NCBI RefSeq assembly: GCF_900167115.1
Contig: NZ_FUXZ01000002.1
Span: 1 to 64,000 of the forward strand
Length of the DNA: 64,000 nt
Direction: 5' to 3'
Source: Eubacterium uniforme
Lineage (GTDB): Bacteria; Bacillota; Clostridia; Lachnospirales; Lachnospiraceae
Every line of letters starts with the position of its first letter. Position 1 is the first letter of the stretch. Shown here in pieces: positions 25,322-32,861 of the stretch. The notes under the pieces were generated by a model, which saw nothing but the letters and a program-made list of their open reading frames with translations, did no database searches and was not told the DNA's origin. Made by a program: the position numbers and the translations under genes.

Positions 25322-26485
25322 ATGTTTAAATATAATTGCTTAAATCCAATTGCTAATGTTGGACTTGATATTTTTACAGATGCTTATGAAAAGACAGATG
25401 ATGTTAATGCTGCTGATGCAATCTTAGTTAGATCTGCATCAATGCATGAGATGGAATTATCAGATAACGTTAAGGCAGTTGCTAGAGCAGGTGCTGGTGT
25501 TAACAACATTCCACTTGAAGACTGTGCTAAGAAGGGTGTAGTAGTATTTAATACACCTGGCGCTAATGCTAACGGTGTTAAAGAATTAGTAGTTGCAGGT
25601 ATGCTTCTTGCTAGCCGTGATGCAATTGGTGGTAATGCATGGGTTAAAGAAAATAAAGCTGATGAAAACATTAATAAATCAATGGAAAAGGCTAAGAAAG
25701 CATTTGCTGGTACAGAAATCGAAGGCAAAAAGCTTGGTATTATTGGTCTTGGCGCAATCGGTGCAAAGTTAGCTAATGCTGCTGTTGCAATGGGTATGGA
25801 AGTTTATGGTTGCGATCCATATATTTCAGTTGAAAATGCTTGGGCTCTTTCAAGATCGGTTAATCATGTAAGTAGCAATGAAGATATTTTCAAGACATGT
25901 GATTTTATTTCAGTACATGTACCTCTTCTTGATGATACAAAGAAGATGATTAATAAAGATACAATTGCTATGATGAAGGATGGAGTTATTATCCTTAACT
26001 TCGCTAGAGACCTTCTTGTAGATGATGATGCTATGGAAGAAGCTTTAAAGAGTGGTAAAGTTAGAAAGTATGTAACAGACTTCCCTAACTTTAAGACAGC
26101 TAACATGGATGGTGTTATTGCATTCCCACATCTTGGCGCTTCAACAGAAGAATCAGAAGATAACTGTGCTGTTATGGCAGTTAATGAAATTAGAGATTTC
26201 CTTGAAAATGGTAATATCAAAAATTCAGTTAACTATCCAGCGTGTGATATGGGTAAGTGCACAGCTGCAGGCCGTGTAACAATCGCTCATAAGAACGTAC
26301 CTAACATGCTTAGCCAGTTTACTAACGTATTCGCTTCAGTTAATGCTAATATTTCTGATATGATTGATAAATCAAGAGGAGAATTTGCATATGCTATTCT
26401 TGATCTTGATTCACCAGCTGATGCTGATATCGTATCAAAACTTGAAGCTATTGAAGGCGTTATCAAAGTTAGAGTTATTAAATAA
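25322..26485 (+). CDS. serA: D-3-phosphoglycerate dehydrogenase with ACT domain
   Basis: 387 residues. First enzyme of serine synthesis. The NAD-binding fold shows LGIIGLGAIGAKLANAA (about residues 138-154), the catalytic Arg in NFARDLLVDD, and the catalytic His in FPHLGASTEESE. The C-terminal ~70 residues (NVPNMLSQFTNVFASVNANI ... VIKVRVIK) are an ACT domain, which in this family allows serine feedback. It lacks the extra domain of long SerA forms. It is co-transcribed with serC and ends before a strong terminator. Confidence 0.95.
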   Translation: MFKYNCLNPIANVGLDIFTDAYEKTDDVNAADAILVRSASMHEMELSDNVKAVARAGAGVNNIPLEDCAKKGVVVFNTPGANANGVKELVVAGMLLASRDAIGGNAWVKENKADENINKSMEKAKKAFAGTEIEGKKLGIIGLGAIGAKLANAAVAMGMEVYGCDPYISVENAWALSRSVNHVSSNEDIFKTCDFISVHVPLLDDTKKMINKDTIAMMKDGVIILNFARDLLVDDDAMEEALKSGKVRKYVTDFPNFKTANMDGVIAFPHLGASTEESEDNCAVMAVNEIRDFLENGNIKNSVNYPACDMGKCTAAGRVTIAHKNVPNMLSQFTNVFASVNANISDMIDKSRGEFAYAILDLDSPADADIVSKLEAIEGVIKVRVIK

Positions 26486-26498
26486 TATAATTTTACAT

Positions 26499-26530
26499 AA
26501 AAAAGCAATCTCTTTTGAGATTGCTTTTTT
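26499..26530 (+). terminator. Terminator after serA
   Basis: A 14-bp stem, 26499-26512 with 26517-26530, with a TTTT loop and a T-run built into the 3' arm. The core is GCAATCTC/GAGATTGC. Confidence 0.92.
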
Positions 26531-26597
26531 TGTTTATATGATGAGAAAATGTAAAATGCTAGTTTTAAAGTCGTTTGCTGACTTTCGTAATAAAAAC

Positions 26598-26644
26598 TTG
26601 ACAAAACACAAGTTAATTGTTAACATATGTTAACGAATAACTTG
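26598..26644 (+). promoter_or_regulatory. Promoter and operator of the marR-ABC operon
   Basis: TTGACA (26598-26603), a 17-bp spacer and TAACAT (26621-26626). A perfect 16-bp palindrome GTTAACATATGTTAAC (26619-26634) covers the -10 box. It is the centre of a 36-bp imperfect palindrome (26609-26644) with only two mismatched pairs. This is the expected site for autorepression by the MarR-type protein just downstream. Confidence 0.8.
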
Positions 26645-26675
26645 CGTTAATTATTTTTTAGAAAAGAGGTTGAAA

Positions 26676-27158
26676 ATGATAGATAAAAATAATCAGAATA
26701 ACCGATTTTATATGGCATTATATAGGTTGGGACATTTGAACTATCAGGAATTGGTACCAGAACTTTCAAAAACTGAAACAGTTATTTTTCATTGTATGTT
26801 AGAGAAGGAAGATGGTATTTGTGATAATTCTAAAGATAAAGATAATATAAAAATCAAAATGTCAGAACTTGCTAATAAAATAGGTATTTCTACACAATCT
26901 TTATCAAGAATGGTAAAAGGTTTGGAAGAAAAGGGATATTTAAGAAGAGAGGTAGATGAGGAAGATAGAAGAAATACTTATGTTTGTTTTACAGCAAAGG
27001 GAAAAGAATTAAGTGATGAGATTCATGATAAGTATTTAAAACTATTTAAATCTGTTACTCAACATATTGGTCAAGATAAACTTATTGAATTAGGTTTAAG
27101 AATGGATGAACTTGTAGATGTAATAGAAGAAGAATTAAGGAAATATACTGAAAAATAA
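26676..27158 (+). CDS. MarR-family transcriptional regulator
   Basis: 160 residues. The winged-helix core shows KMSELANKIGISTQSLSRMV (recognition helix) and GYLRREVDEEDRRNTYVCFT (wing, with the DxxDRR motif). The start at 26676 has AAGAGG 6 nt upstream; a TTG at 26670 overlaps that region. It heads an operon with two ABC exporter genes, a common layout in which the regulator represses until the exported drug or peptide is bound. Its palindromic operator covers its own promoter. The ligand is unknown. Confidence 0.9.
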   Translation: MIDKNNQNNRFYMALYRLGHLNYQELVPELSKTETVIFHCMLEKEDGICDNSKDKDNIKIKMSELANKIGISTQSLSRMVKGLEEKGYLRREVDEEDRRNTYVCFTAKGKELSDEIHDKYLKLFKSVTQHIGQDKLIELGLRMDELVDVIEEELRKYTEK

Positions 27159-27179
27159 GAATTATTAAGGAGAAAAGTA

Positions 27180-29525
27180 ATGTTAAAAATTTTTAAACAA
27201 ATTGCAAAGTATTGGCCCTTTGTAATAATTATATTTATTCTTCTGATTGCTCAGGCATATGGTGATTTAGCATTACCACAGTATACATCTGATATTATTG
27301 ATTCAGGTATACAGAATAAAGGTGTAACACATATCTTGCCAGAGAAAATCGAATCTGAAGAATATGAATATGCTAAATTATTTATGAATAAAGATGAAGT
27401 AGAATCTTTTGAAAAAGCATATGAAAAAGATGGAGATTTATATAAACGTACAGAGAATAGTAAGAGTGAGTTAGATAAGCTAGATAAGGATTTAGTTATG
27501 CCTATTATTATTGACTTACAGATGGAAGCTATGGATATAGATACGTTTAAAAAGATTTTGTGGAGCAATGAGCAGACGCAGGCTGCATTTGCTGCAAATA
27601 ATATTGATGAGAAGACTTTTATGGCTTTATCTTTAGATGATATTAATAAGGCTTTACAGATGGATCTTAAGTCTTTTGAAAAAGAGGTTGAAGATGCAGA
27701 TGGTAATAAGAGTAAAAAAGAATGTATAGATATGAGACCTATCCTTGCTGCTATGATTAGTAGTGGTAATGTTACAGATGAAATGAATAATGAGACTAGA
27801 AATACATTTAAGAAAATGTCTGATACTATTGGTGATTCGACACTTAAATCCATGGGTATTTCTTGGGCAATTGAAAGAGAGAAAGAAGCAGGAATTGATA
27901 TTGATAAAAAGCAGAAAGATTATCTGTTAAGTTCATGTTTTAAGATGATAGCGATGGCTCTTATGATTGCGGTAATTGTTATTCTTGTATCTTATTTTGC
28001 CGCAATTGTTGGTGGTAGAATTGGTAGAGATCTAAGAGAACAGGTATTTGCTAAGGTATTGTCATTTTCAGGTTGTGAGATGGATAAGTTTTCAACGGCT
28101 TCTCTTATTACTAGAAATACAAATGACATTCAACAGGTTCAGATGGTTAGTACTCTGTTCTTAAGAATGTTATTATACGCTCCAATTCTTGGTATTGGTG
28201 GTGTTATAAAAGTATATAAGACAAGTTCAGGCATGGGGTGGACAATTGGTCTTGCAGTAATCGTTGTTCTTATTATTGTTGGTACATTAATGATTACGAC
28301 ATTACCTAAGTTTAAAATTTTACAGACTAGAGTTGATGATGTTAACCTTGCTGCTAGAGAGAATCTTACAGGTATTAGTGTTATTAGAGCATTTGGTAGG
28401 GAAAAAAAGAGTGAGGAGAAGTTTGATATAGCTAATGTTAATCTCACTAAAACTCAGTTGTTTGTTAATAGAGCAATGAGTATTATGATGCCTGCCATGA
28501 TGTTTACAATGTATGGCATAAATATATTAATAATCTGGGTGGCTTCACATAAAATTGATGATGGTATATTACAAGTTGGTACTATGACAGCATTTATGAC
28601 TTATGCAATTCAGATTATTATGTCATTCTTAATGATTTCAATTATGTCTATTATGCTTCCACGAGCAGGTGTTGCTGCAGGAAGAATTGATGAAGTATTA
28701 AAGACTGATTCATCTATTCTTAATCCGGAGAATGCTAAGGTGGTTGATGAAGTTAAAGGTGTACTTGAATTTAAGGATGTTCACTTCCATTATCCACATG
28801 CAAATGAGGATGTATTAGATGGTATTAGTTTTGTAGCAAATCCTGGTCAGACTACAGCCATAATTGGTAGTACAGGATGTGGTAAGTCTACAATGGTTAA
28901 CTTGATTCCAAGATTATACGATGTAACAAGCGGTGCCATTACAATTGATGGAATAGATGTTAAAGATATGAATCTTAAAAAACTAAGAGATGAGATTGGA
29001 TTTGTTCCACAAAAAGCTGTTCTATTTTCGGGAACAATTGCTAGTAACTTAAGATTTGGTAAGAGGGATGCAACAATTGAGGAAATAACTAATGCTGCTG
29101 AAATTGCACAGGCTACTGAATTTATAGATGCTAAGGAAGATAAATATGAAAGCAGTATTGCTCAGGGTGGTAGCAATGTTTCTGGTGGTCAGAAACAGAG
29201 ATTATCAATAGCTAGAGCTATTGCAAAGAATCCAAAGATTTATGTATTTGACGATAGTTTCTCAGCTCTTGATATGAAGACAGATGTTGTACTTAGAAGA
29301 GAACTTGCTAAGAAATCAAAAGATAGTACTGTAATTATAGTTGCACAAAGAATTAGTACAATTATGAAAGCAGATCAGATATTGGTATTAGATGATGGAA
29401 AGATAGTTGGTAAAGGTACACATAGTGAACTTTTAACTAATTGTGAAGAGTATATGGAAATTGCAAAATCACAGCTTTCCGAAAAGGAAATAGAAGATTC
29501 AATTAAGGAAGGAGGTAACAAGTAA
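27180..29525 (+). CDS. ABC exporter half-transporter with large extracellular insertion (degenerate ATPase site)
   Basis: 781 residues, about 200 longer than usual half-exporters. TM1 (about 14-32) is followed by an insertion of roughly 190 residues (about 48-255) before TM2; its position makes it extracytoplasmic, and it is rich in Glu, Lys and Asp. The nucleotide domain has Walker A GSTGCGKST (563-571) and a canonical signature VSGGQ. Walker B ends in Asp instead of Glu (VFDDSFSALD, residue 692), and the H-loop is VAQR instead of VAHR. It therefore supplies the non-catalytic site of a heterodimer with the next gene. Large extracellular domains of this kind are known in BmrCD-like exporters. 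Confidence 0.9.
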   Translation: MLKIFKQIAKYWPFVIIIFILLIAQAYGDLALPQYTSDIIDSGIQNKGVTHILPEKIESEEYEYAKLFMNKDEVESFEKAYEKDGDLYKRTENSKSELDKLDKDLVMPIIIDLQMEAMDIDTFKKILWSNEQTQAAFAANNIDEKTFMALSLDDINKALQMDLKSFEKEVEDADGNKSKKECIDMRPILAAMISSGNVTDEMNNETRNTFKKMSDTIGDSTLKSMGISWAIEREKEAGIDIDKKQKDYLLSSCFKMIAMALMIAVIVILVSYFAAIVGGRIGRDLREQVFAKVLSFSGCEMDKFSTASLITRNTNDIQQVQMVSTLFLRMLLYAPILGIGGVIKVYKTSSGMGWTIGLAVIVVLIIVGTLMITTLPKFKILQTRVDDVNLAARENLTGISVIRAFGREKKSEEKFDIANVNLTKTQLFVNRAMSIMMPAMMFTMYGINILIIWVASHKIDDGILQVGTMTAFMTYAIQIIMSFLMISIMSIMLPRAGVAAGRIDEVLKTDSSILNPENAKVVDEVKGVLEFKDVHFHYPHANEDVLDGISFVANPGQTTAIIGSTGCGKSTMVNLIPRLYDVTSGAITIDGIDVKDMNLKKLRDEIGFVPQKAVLFSGTIASNLRFGKRDATIEEITNAAEIAQATEFIDAKEDKYESSIAQGGSNVSGGQKQRLSIARAIAKNPKIYVFDDSFSALDMKTDVVLRRELAKKSKDSTVIIVAQRISTIMKADQILVLDDGKIVGKGTHSELLTNCEEYMEIAKSQLSEKEIEDSIKEGGNK

Positions 29526-31378
29526 TGGCTGAAACAAAAGAAGATTTAAAGAAAGTCACTCAAAAAAGAAGACACATGGGATCTCCGGGTATGATGCCAG
29601 GTGAAAAGGCAAAAGATTTTAAAGGTTCAATTAAGAATCTCATTAAATACATGGGAAATGATAAAATTAAGGTTATAATCGTAATGATTTGTGCTGCAAT
29701 TTCCACTGTATTTGTTGTAGTAGGACCTAAGATTATGGGTAAGGCTACTACTGAACTTGCTAGAGGTCTTATGAAAAAGATTTCACAGACTGGTGAAATT
29801 GATTTTGATTATATAGCAAAAATATTATTAATTACCCTTGGGTTATATGTGTGTAGTTCAATCTTTACATTTATTCAGGGATATATAATGTCTGGTGTAA
29901 CACAGAGATTATGTTATAGAATGCGTAAAGAACTTTCTGAAAAGATAGACCGTATGCCTATGAAGTATTTTGAAAGCAGAACTTATGGTGAAGTTTTATC
30001 AAGAGTAACTAATGATATTGATACTCTTGGAATGTCATTAAATCAGAGTATTACTACTTTGATCACATCGGTTGCTTCAATAATTGGTATATTGATTATG
30101 ATGCTTAGCATTTCGCCATTGATGACACTTATTGCACTTGTTATACTTCCTATTTCAGGTATGCTTCTTGGATTTATTATGAAGCATTCACAGAAATATT
30201 TTACACAGCAACAGGAATATCTTGGTCATATAAATGGGCAGGTTGAGGAAGTTTTTAGTGGTCATAATATCATTAAGACATTTAACAAGGAAGAAGAGAC
30301 TATTAACACATTTAGAGAGACTAATGAAGTATTATATACATCAGCAGTTAAATCACAGTTTTATTCAGGTTTAATGATGCCTATTATGGCATTTGTTGGA
30401 AATCTTGGATATGCAGGTGTAGCATTTTCCGGTGGTATGTTAGCTATTAAGAATGTTATTACAATTGGTGATATTCAGGCATTTATTGTATATGTTAAGC
30501 AGTTTACACAGCCTATTCAGCAAATGGCTCAGGTTATGAACCAGTTACAGTCTATGGCTGCAGCTTCAGAACGTGTATTTGAATTCCTTGATGAAGACGA
30601 GGAAGTTCAGGTTGTAGAAAATGCCAGAGAAATCAAGAATGTAAAAGGTAATGTTTCATTTGAAAATGTTAAATTTGGATATGATGAAGAAAAGATTATA
30701 ATTAATGATTTCTCATGCGAAGTAAAAGATGGTCAAACAGTTGCCATAGTAGGACCTACGGGTGCTGGTAAGACTACTATGGTTAAATTGTTAATGAGAT
30801 TTTATGATGTAAATGGCGGTAGCATAAAGCTTGATGGAATTGATGTAAGAGATTTTAACAGACGTGATCTTAGAAGTGCATTTGGTATGGTATTACAGGA
30901 TACATGGTTGTTTAAAGGAAGCATAATGGAAAACATTAGATTCGGAAGACTTGATGCTACAGATGAAGAAGTTATAGCAGCTGCTAAATCAGCACATGCT
31001 CATCACTTTGTTTCTAGATTACCTGAAGGATATGATTTTAAACTTAGTGAAGATGCAACTAATATATCACAAGGTCAGCGACAGCTTCTTACAATAGCAA
31101 GAGCAATATTAGCAAATAGCCCTATTATGATTTTAGATGAAGCTACATCAAGTGTTGACACTAGAACAGAAGCTAGAATTCAAAGAGGTATGCATAATCT
31201 TACAAAGGGTAGAACAAGTTTCGTTATTGCGCATAGACTTTCTACAATTAAAGACGCAGATCTTATACTAGTTATGAAGGAGGGAGATATTATAGAAAAA
31301 GGTACTCATAAAGAATTACTTGAAGCTAAAGGATTCTATGCAGACCTTTATAATAGCCAGTTTGAAAGCGCTTCATAA
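29525..31378 (+). CDS. ABC exporter half-transporter (catalytic partner)
   Basis: 617 residues. A basic N-terminal tail (KVTQKRRHMGSPGMMPGEK) precedes six membrane helices and a nucleotide domain. Walker A is GPTGAGKTT (410-418), Walker B carries the catalytic Glu (MILDEATSSVD, Glu539) and the H-loop is VIAHR. Its signature is degenerate (ISQGQ). Together with the preceding protein this gives one complete site (this Walker A/B with the partner's VSGGQ) and one degenerate site, as in TM287/288-type heterodimers. The start overlaps the upstream stop by one base. Likely substrates are drugs or small peptides. Confidence 0.92.
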   Translation: MAETKEDLKKVTQKRRHMGSPGMMPGEKAKDFKGSIKNLIKYMGNDKIKVIIVMICAAISTVFVVVGPKIMGKATTELARGLMKKISQTGEIDFDYIAKILLITLGLYVCSSIFTFIQGYIMSGVTQRLCYRMRKELSEKIDRMPMKYFESRTYGEVLSRVTNDIDTLGMSLNQSITTLITSVASIIGILIMMLSISPLMTLIALVILPISGMLLGFIMKHSQKYFTQQQEYLGHINGQVEEVFSGHNIIKTFNKEEETINTFRETNEVLYTSAVKSQFYSGLMMPIMAFVGNLGYAGVAFSGGMLAIKNVITIGDIQAFIVYVKQFTQPIQQMAQVMNQLQSMAAASERVFEFLDEDEEVQVVENAREIKNVKGNVSFENVKFGYDEEKIIINDFSCEVKDGQTVAIVGPTGAGKTTMVKLLMRFYDVNGGSIKLDGIDVRDFNRRDLRSAFGMVLQDTWLFKGSIMENIRFGRLDATDEEVIAAAKSAHAHHFVSRLPEGYDFKLSEDATNISQGQRQLLTIARAILANSPIMILDEATSSVDTRTEARIQRGMHNLTKGRTSFVIAHRLSTIKDADLILVMKEGDIIEKGTHKELLEAKGFYADLYNSQFESAS

Positions 31379-31393
31379 TTGACAGATGTTTAT

Positions 31394-31422
31394 TTGCATT
31401 ATGGATATATATTTAGTATAAT
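31394..31422 (+). promoter_or_regulatory. Promoter of the DUF1015 gene
   Basis: TTGCAT (31394-31399), a 17-bp spacer and TATAAT (31417-31422), located just after the ABC exporter stop. The predicted start lies inside the hairpin at 31425-31463. Confidence 0.6.
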
Positions 31423-31424
31423 AA

Positions 31425-31469
31425 AGTGGTGCGAAAAGGGCTTTTTGTCCGGTTCGCACCACTAAATTT
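31425..31469 (+). terminator. Hairpin overlapping a transcription start; terminator of the ABC operon
   Basis: AGTGGTGCGAA (31425-31435) pairs perfectly with TTCGCACCACT (31453-31463), then AAATTTTTAT follows. For transcripts coming from the ABC genes this is a terminator. For the promoter at 31394-31422 it is the very 5' end of the message, where most of the stem could still form. Confidence 0.6.
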
Positions 31470-31491
31470 TTATATTATCGTGGGGTAAATT

Positions 31492-32784
31492 ATGGCAAAG
31501 ATTAAACCATTTAAATGCGTAAGACCTAGAAAGGATCTTGCAAGAGATGTGGCAGCTCTTCCTTATGATGTTTATAACAGCGAGGAAGCAAGGGATGAAG
31601 TGTTTGGAAAACCATATTCATTCCTTAATATTGACAGAGCTGAAACACAGTTTGATAAGAGTGTAAATATATATGATAAGAAGGTTTATGAAAAAGCAAG
31701 GGATCTTTTTAATGAACACGTTGAAAAGGGTGTTTATTTGGAAGATGAGGATGATGCATACTATATTTATGAACTTACAATGGATGGAAGAAGTCAGAGT
31801 GGTATAGTTGCAGTTGCATCAGTTGATGATTATCTTGATGGAACAATCAAGAAACATGAGAATACACTTGCAAAGAAGGAGCAGGATAGAATTAATCATG
31901 TTGATACTATGTCAGCTCAGACAGGTCCTATTTTCCTTGCGTATAGAGATATAGAAACGGTTAATAAGGTAGTTGAAAAAGTAAAGAAGGAAGAGCCTAT
32001 TTATAATTTCACATCAGATGATGGGATTATTCATAGAGCATGGAAGATAAGTGATAAAGAAGACTTAGGTGTTATAACTGAAGGATTTGCTGAAAGTGAT
32101 GGATTATATATTGCTGATGGGCATCATAGAGCAGCATCAGCTGTTAAGGTTGCACTTAAACGTAGAGAGGCTAATCCAGAGTTTACAGGTGATGAAGAGT
32201 TTAATTATTTCCTTTCTGTTATTTTCCCTGAAAGTGAACTTATGATTATGGATTATAACAGAGTTGTAAAGGACTTAAATGGATTATCTGAAAGAGAATT
32301 GATTGAAAAGTTAAAAGAAAACTTTGATGTTAAAAAGACTAGTTATGAATTTTGCGAAGATGGTAAAGTTAAAATTGAAGATGATAAAAATTCTCTTAAA
32401 TTTGCTTCAATTAAACCAGCTAATAAAGGTGAAGTTGCAATGTTTTTAGGCAATGCTTGGTATAAGTTGATTGCTCATGAAAACATAAAGTCAGATGATC
32501 CAGTTAAGGGTCTTGATGTTGCAATTGTAAGTGATTACATATTAGGACCAATTTTTAATATTACTGATTTAAAGAATGATCCTAGAATTGATTTTGTTGG
32601 CGGAATTAGAGGTCTTTGCGAACTTGAAAGAAGATGTAAAAACGATATGAGAGTAGCATTTGCTATGTATCCAACATCTATACAGGAATTGTTCGCAGTA
32701 GCTGATGCTGGAATGCTTATGCCACCTAAGAGTACATGGTTTGAACCAAAACTTAGAAGTGGTTTATTCATTCATAGATTTTAA
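31492..32784 (+). CDS. DUF1015 family protein
   Basis: 430 residues beginning MAKIKPFKCVRPRKDLARDV, typical of DUF1015. Near residue 208 it has IADGHHRAASA. A DGHHR motif is also central to the ParB/sulfiredoxin-fold free-serine kinases (SerK, SbnI), so a nucleotide-dependent small-molecule kinase activity is plausible; that is inference. DUF1015 genes commonly follow serC-serA in Clostridia; here the MarR-ABC cassette stands between them. The ribosome site is weak (GTGGGG). It has its own promoter with a 5' hairpin. Confidence 0.85.
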   Translation: MAKIKPFKCVRPRKDLARDVAALPYDVYNSEEARDEVFGKPYSFLNIDRAETQFDKSVNIYDKKVYEKARDLFNEHVEKGVYLEDEDDAYYIYELTMDGRSQSGIVAVASVDDYLDGTIKKHENTLAKKEQDRINHVDTMSAQTGPIFLAYRDIETVNKVVEKVKKEEPIYNFTSDDGIIHRAWKISDKEDLGVITEGFAESDGLYIADGHHRAASAVKVALKRREANPEFTGDEEFNYFLSVIFPESELMIMDYNRVVKDLNGLSERELIEKLKENFDVKKTSYEFCEDGKVKIEDDKNSLKFASIKPANKGEVAMFLGNAWYKLIAHENIKSDDPVKGLDVAIVSDYILGPIFNITDLKNDPRIDFVGGIRGLCELERRCKNDMRVAFAMYPTSIQELFAVADAGMLMPPKSTWFEPKLRSGLFIHRF

Positions 32785-32861
32785 TCAGAGTAATCTGGTT
32801 ATGGGGTATTGTTTTGTTTGCTAGTTATATGCGAAAAAATATTTAAGTGAGGTGTGACGTA

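Noticed and set aside
27180-29525. Inactive or pseudogene ABC protein because of the missing catalytic Glu and H-loop His
   Set aside because: The changes complement those of the partner protein exactly as in known heterodimeric exporters, and the frame is intact.
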